DNA of 42,108 nucleotides from Micromonospora sp. CB01531. GTDB taxonomy: Bacteria > Actinomycetota > Actinomycetes > Mycobacteriales > Micromonosporaceae. Below are positions 17,805 to 25,797 of this stretch, piece by piece. A model generated the notes under the pieces. That model worked only from the letters and a program-made list of their open reading frames with translations, had not been told where the DNA came from and did not search any database. A program made the translations under genes and the position numbers. The first letter of the stretch is position 1, and the number at the start of each line of letters is the position of its first letter. The stretch lies in assembly GCF_001905095.1 (NCBI RefSeq), contig NZ_LWLS01000108.1, positions 1-42,108 on the forward strand. Direction: 5' to 3'.

Positions 17805-19847
17805 ATGGCACGGAGCATCATCGCAGTTGCGGCGGGGTGGTCCTGGCGGCGATCGCGCTGGGTCGCGCTGGCGGCCGCCACGTGCGCAGTCGTCACCGGT
17901 ACCCCCGCTCTGGCCGCGGTCACCGCCGGGCCGGCGCCGGTCGTGACCCGCGCCGCCCTTGACCCGTCGCTGATCGCCGGCCGCGGCGCCAGCGTGGGCT
18001 TCGTCGAGCAGGAGGCGGAGAACGCCGCGACCAACGGCACGGTCATCCGGCCGGACCGGTCCGCGTACACGCTGCCGGCGGAGGCGTCCGGCCGCCGGGC
18101 GGTGAGGCTGACCGCGGGCCAGTACGTCGAGTTCACCCTCCCCGGCGCGGCCAACGCGATCACGGTGCGGTACAGCATCCCGGACGCGCCGGGCGGCGGC
18201 GGTATCACCGCGCCGCTGGACGTCTCCGTGAACCGCGGGCCGAAGCGGACGATGATCCTCACGTCGCAGTACGCCTGGCTCTACAACCAGTATCCGTTCA
18301 CCAACGACCCGACCGCCGGGCTGCTGCACCCCGACTGGTGGATCACCGAGTGCTCCTGCGTACCGGCGGCCACGACCCCGTTCCCGTCCATTTCCAAGCC
18401 GTTCCGCCCGATGCACTTCTACGACGAGCAGCGGCTCCTGCTCGGCCGCACCTACCGGCCGGGTGACCGGGTGCGGCTCACGGTTCCGGCCGGCAGCGGC
18501 GCCGCGTGGACGGTCATCGACCTGCTCGACTCGGAGCTGGTCGGGCCGCCGCGCCGGCGGGCCGCCACCGCGAACGTGCTGGCGTTCGGCGCCGACCCGA
18601 CCGGCCGGCGCGACTCCGCCGGGGCGATCGACAAGGCCATCGCCTTCGCCCGGCGCGCCCACCTGCCGGTCTACCTCCCGCCGGGCACCTACCAGGTGAA
18701 CCGCCACATCGTCGTCGACGACATCACGATCGAGGGGGCGGGCAGCTGGTACACGATCATCAAGGGCAGGGAGGTGCCCCTCGACCCGCCGGCCCCCGAC
18801 GGCTCCGTGCACACCGGTGTCGGCTTCTACGGCAGGGACGCCGCGGCGGGCGGTAGCCGCAATGTCCACCTCTCCGGCTTCGCGATCGAGGGCGACGTCC
18901 GCGAGCGGATCGACACCGACCAGGTGAACGGCATCGGTGGGGCGATGAGCCACTCGACCATCGACGGCCTCTATCTCCGCCACACCAAGGTCGGCATGTG
19001 GTTTGACGGGCCGATGACGAACCTGCGGATCACCGACAACGTCATCGTCGACCAGATCGCCGACGGGATCAATTTCCACACCGGTGTGACGAACTCCGTC
19101 GTGGCGAACAACGTCATTCGCAACACGGGCGACGACGCCCTCGCCATGTGGGCGGAGCAGACCACCAACGCCAACAACACGTTCGACCACAACACCGTGC
19201 AGATCCCGACGCTGGCCAACGGCATCGCGATCTACGGTGGCACGGACAACACGGTCTCGAACAATCTGGTCGCCGACCCGATCCGGGAGGGCAGCGGTAT
19301 CCACGCCGGGTCCCGATTCGGCGCCGAGCCCTTCGCCGGCCACCTGTGGATCACGAACAACACGGTGGTCCGGGCCGGCACGTACGAGCTGAACTGGAAC
19401 ATCGGGCTGGGCGCGATCTGGCTCTACGCGCTCGACCGGAGCATCGACGCGGACATCCGGGTGACCGGTGACCACTACCTCGACAGCACGTACAACGCGA
19501 TCATGCTGGTCAGCGAGTGGTCGGTGAAGGACCTGTACTCGATCACCGGGGTGAACTTCAAAGACGTCAGGATCGACGGTACGGGAACCTCGGTGGTGAG
19601 CGCCCGGGTGGCGGGCTCGGCGTCCTTCGAGAACGTCGACGCGCGCAACGTGGGCGCGGTCGGCGTCAACAACTGCGGCTCGTTCCACTTCACCCCGGCC
19701 GGCTCGGAGTTCTCGCTGACGGACCTCGGCGGCAACGACGGTGGCGGCACGACCGGGCCCTGGCTCGCGCCCTGGGAACTGCCGAACACCATCACCTGCG
19801 ACGACCGTCCCCCGGTGGTTCCGCCACCGCCGCCGTCCGCGTGGTGA
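17805..19847 (+). CDS. Secreted GH87-like alpha-1,3-glucanase, compact form
   Basis: Exported polysaccharide hydrolase, 680 residues: signal peptide to about residue 37, a beta-sandwich module starting at EQEAENAATNGTV with SIPDAPGGGGI at 124-134, and a right-handed beta-helix from about residue 245 (NVLAFGADPTGRRDS, then YLPPGTYQVN). In the helix Asp420 (ADGIN) is followed 23 and 24 residues later by Asp443-Asp444 (TGDDA). As I recall, the GH87 alpha-1,3-glucanase Agl-FH1 has proposed catalytic Asp1045, Asp1068 and Asp1069, the same spacing, on the same two-module architecture. It would cut alpha-1,3-glucan or nigeran outside the cell. There are no extra binding modules; the C-terminus ends in a Pro-rich tail. 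A repressor-type promoter lies upstream. A related GH49-type or inulin-fructotransferase-like specificity is the alternative. Confidence 0.78.
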   Translation: MARSIIAVAAGWSWRRSRWVALAAATCAVVTGTPALAAVTAGPAPVVTRAALDPSLIAGRGASVGFVEQEAENAATNGTVIRPDRSAYTLPAEASGRRAVRLTAGQYVEFTLPGAANAITVRYSIPDAPGGGGITAPLDVSVNRGPKRTMILTSQYAWLYNQYPFTNDPTAGLLHPDWWITECSCVPAATTPFPSISKPFRPMHFYDEQRLLLGRTYRPGDRVRLTVPAGSGAAWTVIDLLDSELVGPPRRRAATANVLAFGADPTGRRDSAGAIDKAIAFARRAHLPVYLPPGTYQVNRHIVVDDITIEGAGSWYTIIKGREVPLDPPAPDGSVHTGVGFYGRDAAAGGSRNVHLSGFAIEGDVRERIDTDQVNGIGGAMSHSTIDGLYLRHTKVGMWFDGPMTNLRITDNVIVDQIADGINFHTGVTNSVVANNVIRNTGDDALAMWAEQTTNANNTFDHNTVQIPTLANGIAIYGGTDNTVSNNLVADPIREGSGIHAGSRFGAEPFAGHLWITNNTVVRAGTYELNWNIGLGAIWLYALDRSIDADIRVTGDHYLDSTYNAIMLVSEWSVKDLYSITGVNFKDVRIDGTGTSVVSARVAGSASFENVDARNVGAVGVNNCGSFHFTPAGSEFSLTDLGGNDGGGTTGPWLAPWELPNTITCDDRPPVVPPPPPSAW

Positions 19848-19861
19848 TGCCCGGGCGCTAT

Positions 19862-19903
19862 CGGGCGGACGGGTGCGGCCCGTGTGGCCGGACCGTCCGC
19901 CCG
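19862..19903. terminator. Bidirectional hairpin between glucanase and lacI-type gene
   Basis: CGGGCGGACGG (19862-19872) pairs with CCGTCCGCCCG (19893-19903), with an inner CGGCC/GGCCG stem. An alternative pairing GGGTGCGG/CCGCACCC also exists. It lies between two convergent genes. Confidence 0.75.
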
Positions 19904-19964
19904 CACCCGGCTCGTCCGTGCAGCGGGACCGCCGAACCGGCGTACGGGGGCGGGTCCCGGACGA

Positions 19965-21047
19965 CTAGGACTGCGCGGTCGCGGTGCGGCGCGCTCGGCG
20001 CTTCGCCGGCGGGGCCGACGGCGCGCTGGGCGCCGCTCCGGTGGACCCGCGTACGACGAGTTCGGGCTCGAACACCAGCTCGTCGGTCGGGACGGCGTTG
20101 CCGGCGATCTCGCTGACCAGCAGTTTCACTGCGGCCTGACCCATCGCGTCGATCGGTTGCCGGATGGTGGTCAGTGGCGGGTCGGTGCAGGCCATGAACG
20201 CGGAATCGTCGTAACCCACCACGGACACGTCCCCGGGGACGCTCATGCCGAGCCGTCGGACGGCCCGGACGGCACCCAGCGCGATGACGTCGGACGCGCA
20301 GATGAGGCCGGTGGCGCCGCGCTTGATCAGGCGGGTCGCGGCGGCGTGTCCACCTTCCATGGAGAAGATCGTCCGCTTGATGAGGCCACCGGCGGGGGAG
20401 TCGTCCACGTCGTCCCGGTCGTCGACCGCCCCGGTCAACCGCTGGAACGCGGCCAGCTTGCGCGACGAGGGCACGTGGTCACGCGGGCCGAGGATGAGCC
20501 CGATCCGCTCGTGGCCGAGGGTGGTCAGGTGGGCGTACGCCTGGTCGACGGCGTGGGCGTCGTCCGTCGCCACGGTGGGGAACTTGAGGTCGCTGATGCC
20601 GGCGTTGACCAACACGACCGGCAGCCGCCGGTCGAGCAGCCGCTGGTAGTGACCGTGGTCGGCGGCGGCTTGGGCGTAGTTGCCGCCTGCGAAGATCACC
20701 CCGGACACCTGCTGGTCGAGCAGCATGTCGACGTAGTCCGCTTCGGACAGGCCGTCCACGGTGCGGGTGCAGAGGACCGGGGTGAGTCCCCGTTTGGCCA
20801 GCGCCTCGCCCACGACCTCGGCGAACGCCGGGAAGATCGGGTTCTGCAGCTCGGGCAGCACGAGCCCGACCAGTCGGGCGCGTTCGCCGCGCAGCTTCGA
20901 GGGCCGCTCGTACCCGAGCACGTCGAGGGCCGTCAGCACCGAGGCCCTTGTGGCATCCGAGATGCCGGGCTTGCCATTTAGCACCCGGCTCACGGTCGCC
21001 TCGCTGACCCCGACGTACCTGGCCACTTCCGCCAACCTGCGTGTCAC
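19965..21047 (-). CDS. LacI-family transcriptional repressor of the alpha-glucan locus
   Basis: LacI/GalR regulator of about 360 residues. N-terminal HTH: RRLAEVARYVGVSEATVSRVLNG, ending with the hinge-helix region. The sugar-binding core has GLVLPELQNPIFP, ICASDVIALGAVRAVRRLG and VGYDDSAF. Starts GTG 21047 or ATG 21059 are possible; no ribosome binding site exists, but a TATGAT at 21055-21060 (minus strand) lies 7 bases before the GTG, favouring a leaderless mRNA from 21047. A 16-base palindrome (21071-21086) overlaps the expected -35 region, so autoregulation is likely. It sits between two GH87-like genes, divergent from the larger one, and is presumably the sensor of an alpha-gluco-oligosaccharide for this locus. 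The C-terminus is Arg/Ala-rich. Confidence 0.92.
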   Translation of the reverse strand: MTRRLAEVARYVGVSEATVSRVLNGKPGISDATRASVLTALDVLGYERPSKLRGERARLVGLVLPELQNPIFPAFAEVVGEALAKRGLTPVLCTRTVDGLSEADYVDMLLDQQVSGVIFAGGNYAQAAADHGHYQRLLDRRLPVVLVNAGISDLKFPTVATDDAHAVDQAYAHLTTLGHERIGLILGPRDHVPSSRKLAAFQRLTGAVDDRDDVDDSPAGGLIKRTIFSMEGGHAAATRLIKRGATGLICASDVIALGAVRAVRRLGMSVPGDVSVVGYDDSAFMACTDPPLTTIRQPIDAMGQAAVKLLVSEIAGNAVPTDELVFEPELVVRGSTGAAPSAPSAPPAKRRARRTATAQS

Positions 21048-21070
21048 GAGCGCAATCATAGTGCATGCCA

Positions 21071-21086
21071 GTGCAACTACTTGCAC
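21071..21086. promoter_or_regulatory. Probable LacI-type operator 1
   Basis: GTGCAACTACTTGCAC: perfect arms GTGCAA and TTGCAC around a 4-base centre. It is 24 bases upstream of the repressor GTG start, over its likely promoter. TGCAA/TTGCA half-sites are typical of LacI-family regulators of alpha-glucosides such as MalR. Confidence 0.7.
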
Positions 21087-21133
21087 GATCAAGTTGGCAG
21101 CGAAACCCGTCAATAAATAGCCGTCTGGCCCCA

Positions 21134-21162
21134 TTGACCGTCGCGTAGCACCTCGGTAACCT
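21134..21162 (+). promoter_or_regulatory. Promoter of the large GH87-like gene
   Basis: TTGACC (21134-21139), 17 bases, TAACCT (21157-21162). The expected transcription start is near 21169, giving a leader of about 220 bases before ATG 21393. The rest of that leader has no ORF I would call. Confidence 0.6.
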
Positions 21163-21170
21163 TCCTGACA

Positions 21171-21186
21171 CCGCAAGAATTTGCAC
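21171..21186. promoter_or_regulatory. Probable LacI-type operator 2
   Basis: CCGCAAGAATTTGCAC has a GCAA/TTGC core around a 4-base centre, the same layout and right arm (TTGCAC) as operator 1, 100 bases away. It sits just after the predicted transcription start of the large glucanase gene, an ideal place for a repressor. Confidence 0.6.
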
Positions 21187-21392
21187 CGATCCCTACGATT
21201 CTTGCCGGCGTTACGTCCGTTCCTACCGCCGCTCCTCTCGTTCTCCACGGGAGGAGGCACGACCGGTGCGGCTTCGGCAGCGCCGATCGGGCCGCCTCGC
21301 GCGGTACCGAAGTGAGCGACCCTGCCCTGCCTCTCGCGGCGCAGTCCCCGCTACGCCGCGAACGCGTCCCCCGCGGAAGATTGAGGTCGCAC

Positions 21393-24300
21393 ATGAGAAC
21401 ACTGCACCGGCTGCTCGTGGCAGTCGCCGTCACGGCCCTGACCGTGGCCTCCGCGCCGGCCCTGTCGGCTCAGGCGGCCGGCGGGCCCAACCTCGCCGCC
21501 GGCAAGGCCACCTCGGCCAGCAGCTCCGCCGACGTCTACTCCTCGCGCAACATCACCGACGGCAATCCGGCGACCTACTGGGAGAGTGCGAACAATGCCT
21601 TCCCGCAGTGGGTTCAGGTCGACCTCGGGTCGTCCACCAGCATCGACCAGGCCGTGTTGCGGCTGCCCAGCGGCTGGGGCAGCCGGACCCAGACCCTGGC
21701 AGTCCAGGGGAGCCTCGACGGCACCGGCTACGCGACAATCGTCACCTCCGCCACCTACACATTCAACCCGCCGTCGAGCAACACCGTCACCATCAACTTC
21801 CCGGCGACCAACACCCGCTTCGTCCGCCTCAACATCACCGCCAACACCGGCTGGCCGGCAGGACAGCTCTCCGAGCTCGAGGTGTACGGCACCGCCTCCT
21901 CGACCGGCAACCTCGCCCAGGGCAGGACCATGACGGAGAGCAGCCACTCCGACGTCTACACCGCGAGCCGCGCCAACGACGGCAACCCGGCCACCTACTG
22001 GGAGAGCGCCAACAGCGCGTTCCCACAGTGGATCCAGGTCGACCTCGCCGCCTCGGTCAGCGTCAACCGGCTGGTGCTCAAGCTGCCCACCTCGCGCTGG
22101 TCGGCGCGTACGCAGACGCTCAGCGTCCAGGGCAGCACCAACGGGTCGAGCTTCAGCGACATCGTGGGCTCCGCCGCGTACACCTTCGACCCGGCCGGCG
22201 GCAGCACGGTGACCATCAACGTTAACGCCACCACCACCCGGTACGTGCGGTTGAACTTCACCGCGAACACCGGCTGGCCGGCCGCGCAACTGGGCGAGCT
22301 GGAGGTCTACGGCCCGGGCACCGGCGACACCCAGGCCCCCACCGCGCCCACCAATCTCGCCTACACCGAGCCGGCCAGCGGGCAGATCCGGCTGACCTGG
22401 AACGCGTCGAGCGACAACGTCGGCGTGACCAACTACGACATCTACCGCAACGGTAATCTGCTCACCAGCGTGCCCGGGACGGCGCTGACCTACCCGGACA
22501 GCCAGCCGGACAGCGCCACGGTGAGCTACTACGTGCGGGCTCGGGACGCGGCCGGGAACCAGTCCGGCAACAGCAACACGGTGACCCGTACCGGCCACGG
22601 CGGGGACACCACCGCGCCGACGGCACCGACCAACCTCACCTACACGCAGCCCGGCTCCGGCCAGATCCGGCTCGCCTGGGGCGCCGCCACCGACAACGTC
22701 GGCGTGACCGGCTACGACATCTACGCCAACGGCACCCTGCGCGCCGGCGTCAACGGCTCGACCCTCTCGTACAGCGACAGCCAGCCCGACACGGCGACCG
22801 TCTCCTACTACGTCAAGGCGAAGGACGCCGCCGGCAACACCTCGGCCGCCAGCAACACGGTGACCCGCGTCGGGAGCGGCGGCGGTGGGGCCAATCTGGC
22901 GGTCGGAAAACCGATCACCGGTTCGGCCAACACCTACATCTACGTGCCGGCCAACGCCAACGACAACGACGTCACCACGTACTTCGAGGGCGCCGGCTTC
23001 CCGAGCACCCTCACGGTCAGCCTGGGCGCCAACGCCGACGTCACGTCCGTCGTGGTCAAGCTCAACCCCGACCCGGCCTGGGCGACCCGCACCCAGAACA
23101 TCCAGGTCCTCGGGCGGGAGCAGAACACCGGCTCCTTCACGGCGCTCGCCGCCGCCCAGAACCACACCTTCAACCCGTCGTCGGGCAACACCGTGACGAT
23201 CCCGGTGAGCGGGCGCGTCGCCGACGTGCGGCTGCAGATCGCCAGCAACACCGGCGCACCGGGCGGCCAGGTGGCCGAGTTCCAGGTGATCGGCACCCCG
23301 GCGCCCAACCCCGACCTGCAGGTGATCGGCCTCTCGTGGAGCCCGTCCGCGCCGGTGGAGACGGACACCGTGACCGTGTCGGCGACCGTGCAGAACACCG
23401 GCACCGCCGCGTCCGGCGCGACCGATGTCAACTTCTACCTCGGCACCGCGAAGGTGGGCACCGCCGCCGTCGCCGAGCTGGCCGCCGGCAACTCCACCAC
23501 GGTGTCGACGGGCATCGGCACCCGCGACGCCGGCAGCTACCAGCTCACCGCCAAGGTCGACGAGGCCAACTCCGTCATCGAGCTCAACGACGCCAACAAC
23601 AGCTTCACCAGCAGCACCAACCTTGTGGTCACCCCGGTGCAGAGCTCCGACCTGGTGGCGGCGTCGGTGACCTGGTCGCCGAGCACCCCCTCGGCCGGCA
23701 ACGCGGTCAGCTTCTCCGTCGCCGTCAAGAACCAGGGCACCATGGCCTCCGGCTCCGGCTCACACGGCATCACGCTACGGGTCGTCGACGCGAACAACAC
23801 CACGGTGGCGACCCTGAGCGGCGCCGCCAACGGGACGATCGCGGCCGGCGCGACGGCCACGCCGGTGTCGCTTGGCACCTGGACGGCCGTCAACGGCAGG
23901 TACACCGTGCAGGTGGTGATCGCCGTCGACCCGAACGAACTGCCCGTCAAGCAGGGCAACAACACCAGCAGCACCTCGCTGTTCGTCGGCCGCGGCGCCA
24001 ACCTGCCGTACGACATGTACGAGGCCGAGGACGGCACGGTCGGGGGCGGCGCCCAGGTCGTCGGGCCGAACCGGACGATCGGCGACCTGGCCGGCGAGGC
24101 GTCCGGCCGGAAGGCGGTCACCCTGAACAGCACCGGCAGCTACGTGCAGTGGACCACCCGGGTGCCGACCAACACACTGGTGGTCCGGTTCTCCATCCCC
24201 GACGCGCCAGGTGGCGGCGGGATCAACACCACGCTGAACATCTACGTCAACGGCGCCTTCCACAAGGCGATCCCGCTCAGCTCCAAGTACATGTGGCTCT

Positions 24301-25667
24301 ATGGCGCCGAAGCCTCCCCGGGCAACTCGCCGGGGGCAGGCAGCCCGCGCCACATCTACGACGAGGCCAACGTCCTGCTCGACAGCAGCGTCCCGAAGGG
24401 CAGCACCATCCGGTTGCAGAAGGACGCGGCCAACACCTCCCAGTACGCGATCGACTTCGTCAACCTGGAGCAGGTGTCGCCGATCGCCAACCCGGACCCG
24501 AGCCGGTACGTCGTCCCGGCCGGCTTCAGCCACCAGGACGTGCAGAACGCCCTCGACGCGGTACGCATGGACACCACCGGCACCAAGGTGGGCGTCTACC
24601 TGCCGCCGGGCACCTACGACACCGCGCAGAAGCTCCAGGTGTACGGCAAGCCGGTCCAGGTGGTCGGCGCCGGCGTCTGGTACACGAGATTCCAGACCCC
24701 GCCGGGCCAGGAGAACACCGACGCCGGCTTCGCGGTCCAGAGCACGGCCAACGGCTCGTCGTTCAAGCACCTGGCGTTCTTCGGCAACTACACCTCCCGC
24801 ATCGACGGCCCCGGCAAGGTGTGGGGTGAGCTGATGAACGTCTCGAACCTGACCATCGACGACGTCTGGGTCGAGCACACCGTCTGCGCGTACTGGGGCG
24901 TGCACAACGACACCGTCACGATCAAGAATTCCCGCTTCCGCAACACCTTCGCCGACGCGGTGAACTTCACCAACGGCACCACCAACGTCCTGGTCAGCAA
25001 CAACGAGGGCCGGGGCAACGGCGACGACGCATTCGCGCTGTTCTCCGCCACCGACCAGGGCGCCGGGGTCGGCAACAACAACAACATCTTCGAGAACCTG
25101 TCCGCCACGCTCACCTGGCGGGCGGCCGGCATCGCGGTCTACGGCGGCTCCAACAACACCTTCCGCAACCTCTACATCGCGGACATGCTGACGTACGCCG
25201 GCATCACCATCAGTTCGCTCGACTTCGGCTACCCGTTCGTCGGATTCGGCACCACACCGACCCGGATAGAAAACGCCTCGATCGTCCGGGCGGGCGGCCA
25301 TTTCTGGGGCGCGCAGACCTTCCCCGGAATCTGGCTCTTCGCCGCCTCGAAGGAGTTCCGCGGCATCCGGATCAGCGACATCGACATCGTCGACCCGACC
25401 TACCACGGGATCATGTTCCAGACCAAGTACCCGGAGCAGACCCCGGTCACCGACACCGTCTTCACGAACATCACCATCTCCGGCGCCCAGCGCAGCGGAG
25501 ACGCGTTCGACGCCACGTCCGGCTTCGGCATCTGGGCCAATGAGCTGCCGGAGTCGGGACAGGGACCGGCGGTCGGGTCGGCGACCTTCAACAACCTGAC
25601 CTTCCGGAACAACTACCAGAACATCCGGAACACGACGTCCACCTTCACCATCACGGTCAACCCGTAG
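21393..25667 (+). CDS. Secreted multidomain GH87-like alpha-1,3-glucanase
   Basis: Exported enzyme of 1424 residues. ATG 21393 follows GAGG by 6 bases; signal peptide to about residue 29. Modules in order: discoidin-like (32-165) and a close copy (171-306), sharing NPATYWESAN; two near-duplicate FN3 domains (about 310-400 and 402-495); a third, divergent discoidin-like domain (499-638); two CARDB-like domains (639-750 and 751-868); a beta-sandwich with YEAEDGTVGGGA and SIPDAPGGGGI (934-944); and a beta-helix from about 1042 (YLPPGTYDTAQ, GAGVWYTRF). Asp1188 (FADAVN) and Asp1211-Asp1212 (NGDDAF) have the +23/+24 spacing proposed as catalytic for GH87. Known Bacillus alpha-1,3-glucanases also carry discoidin domains, which help them bind insoluble alpha-1,3-glucan. 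Likely substrate is fungal wall or mutan-type glucan. Divergent from the LacI-family gene and probably repressed by it. Confidence 0.82.
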   Translation: MRTLHRLLVAVAVTALTVASAPALSAQAAGGPNLAAGKATSASSSADVYSSRNITDGNPATYWESANNAFPQWVQVDLGSSTSIDQAVLRLPSGWGSRTQTLAVQGSLDGTGYATIVTSATYTFNPPSSNTVTINFPATNTRFVRLNITANTGWPAGQLSELEVYGTASSTGNLAQGRTMTESSHSDVYTASRANDGNPATYWESANSAFPQWIQVDLAASVSVNRLVLKLPTSRWSARTQTLSVQGSTNGSSFSDIVGSAAYTFDPAGGSTVTINVNATTTRYVRLNFTANTGWPAAQLGELEVYGPGTGDTQAPTAPTNLAYTEPASGQIRLTWNASSDNVGVTNYDIYRNGNLLTSVPGTALTYPDSQPDSATVSYYVRARDAAGNQSGNSNTVTRTGHGGDTTAPTAPTNLTYTQPGSGQIRLAWGAATDNVGVTGYDIYANGTLRAGVNGSTLSYSDSQPDTATVSYYVKAKDAAGNTSAASNTVTRVGSGGGGANLAVGKPITGSANTYIYVPANANDNDVTTYFEGAGFPSTLTVSLGANADVTSVVVKLNPDPAWATRTQNIQVLGREQNTGSFTALAAAQNHTFNPSSGNTVTIPVSGRVADVRLQIASNTGAPGGQVAEFQVIGTPAPNPDLQVIGLSWSPSAPVETDTVTVSATVQNTGTAASGATDVNFYLGTAKVGTAAVAELAAGNSTTVSTGIGTRDAGSYQLTAKVDEANSVIELNDANNSFTSSTNLVVTPVQSSDLVAASVTWSPSTPSAGNAVSFSVAVKNQGTMASGSGSHGITLRVVDANNTTVATLSGAANGTIAAGATATPVSLGTWTAVNGRYTVQVVIAVDPNELPVKQGNNTSSTSLFVGRGANLPYDMYEAEDGTVGGGAQVVGPNRTIGDLAGEASGRKAVTLNSTGSYVQWTTRVPTNTLVVRFSIPDAPGGGGINTTLNIYVNGAFHKAIPLSSKYMWLYGAEASPGNSPGAGSPRHIYDEANVLLDSSVPKGSTIRLQKDAANTSQYAIDFVNLEQVSPIANPDPSRYVVPAGFSHQDVQNALDAVRMDTTGTKVGVYLPPGTYDTAQKLQVYGKPVQVVGAGVWYTRFQTPPGQENTDAGFAVQSTANGSSFKHLAFFGNYTSRIDGPGKVWGELMNVSNLTIDDVWVEHTVCAYWGVHNDTVTIKNSRFRNTFADAVNFTNGTTNVLVSNNEGRGNGDDAFALFSATDQGAGVGNNNNIFENLSATLTWRAAGIAVYGGSNNTFRNLYIADMLTYAGITISSLDFGYPFVGFGTTPTRIENASIVRAGGHFWGAQTFPGIWLFAASKEFRGIRISDIDIVDPTYHGIMFQTKYPEQTPVTDTVFTNITISGAQRSGDAFDATSGFGIWANELPESGQGPAVGSATFNNLTFRNNYQNIRNTTSTFTITVNP

Positions 25668-25683
25668 CAGCCAGCTCGACCGC

Positions 25684-25719
25684 GGTACCCGGCGGTGGCT
25701 CAGACCGTCGCCGGGTACC
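25684..25719. terminator. Hairpin after the large glucanase
   Basis: GGTACCCGGCG (25684-25694) pairs perfectly with CGCCGGGTACC (25709-25719), 16 bases after the stop codon, in a convergent intergenic region. Confidence 0.8.
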
Positions 25720-25751
25720 CCGCTGCTTGCGGGCAGCGGACAGCATGACGG

Positions 25752-25785
25752 CGCGGGTGCCGCCAGAGCCCTGGCGGCACCCGCG
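25752..25785. terminator. Hairpin at the end of the transport/GH13 operon
   Basis: CGCGGGTGCCGCCAG (25752-25766) is perfectly complementary to 25771-25785 around an AGCC loop (15 bp). It lies 12 bases beyond the stop codon of the GH13 gene on the minus strand. Confidence 0.8.
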
Positions 25786-25797
25786 TGGTAGGGCAGT

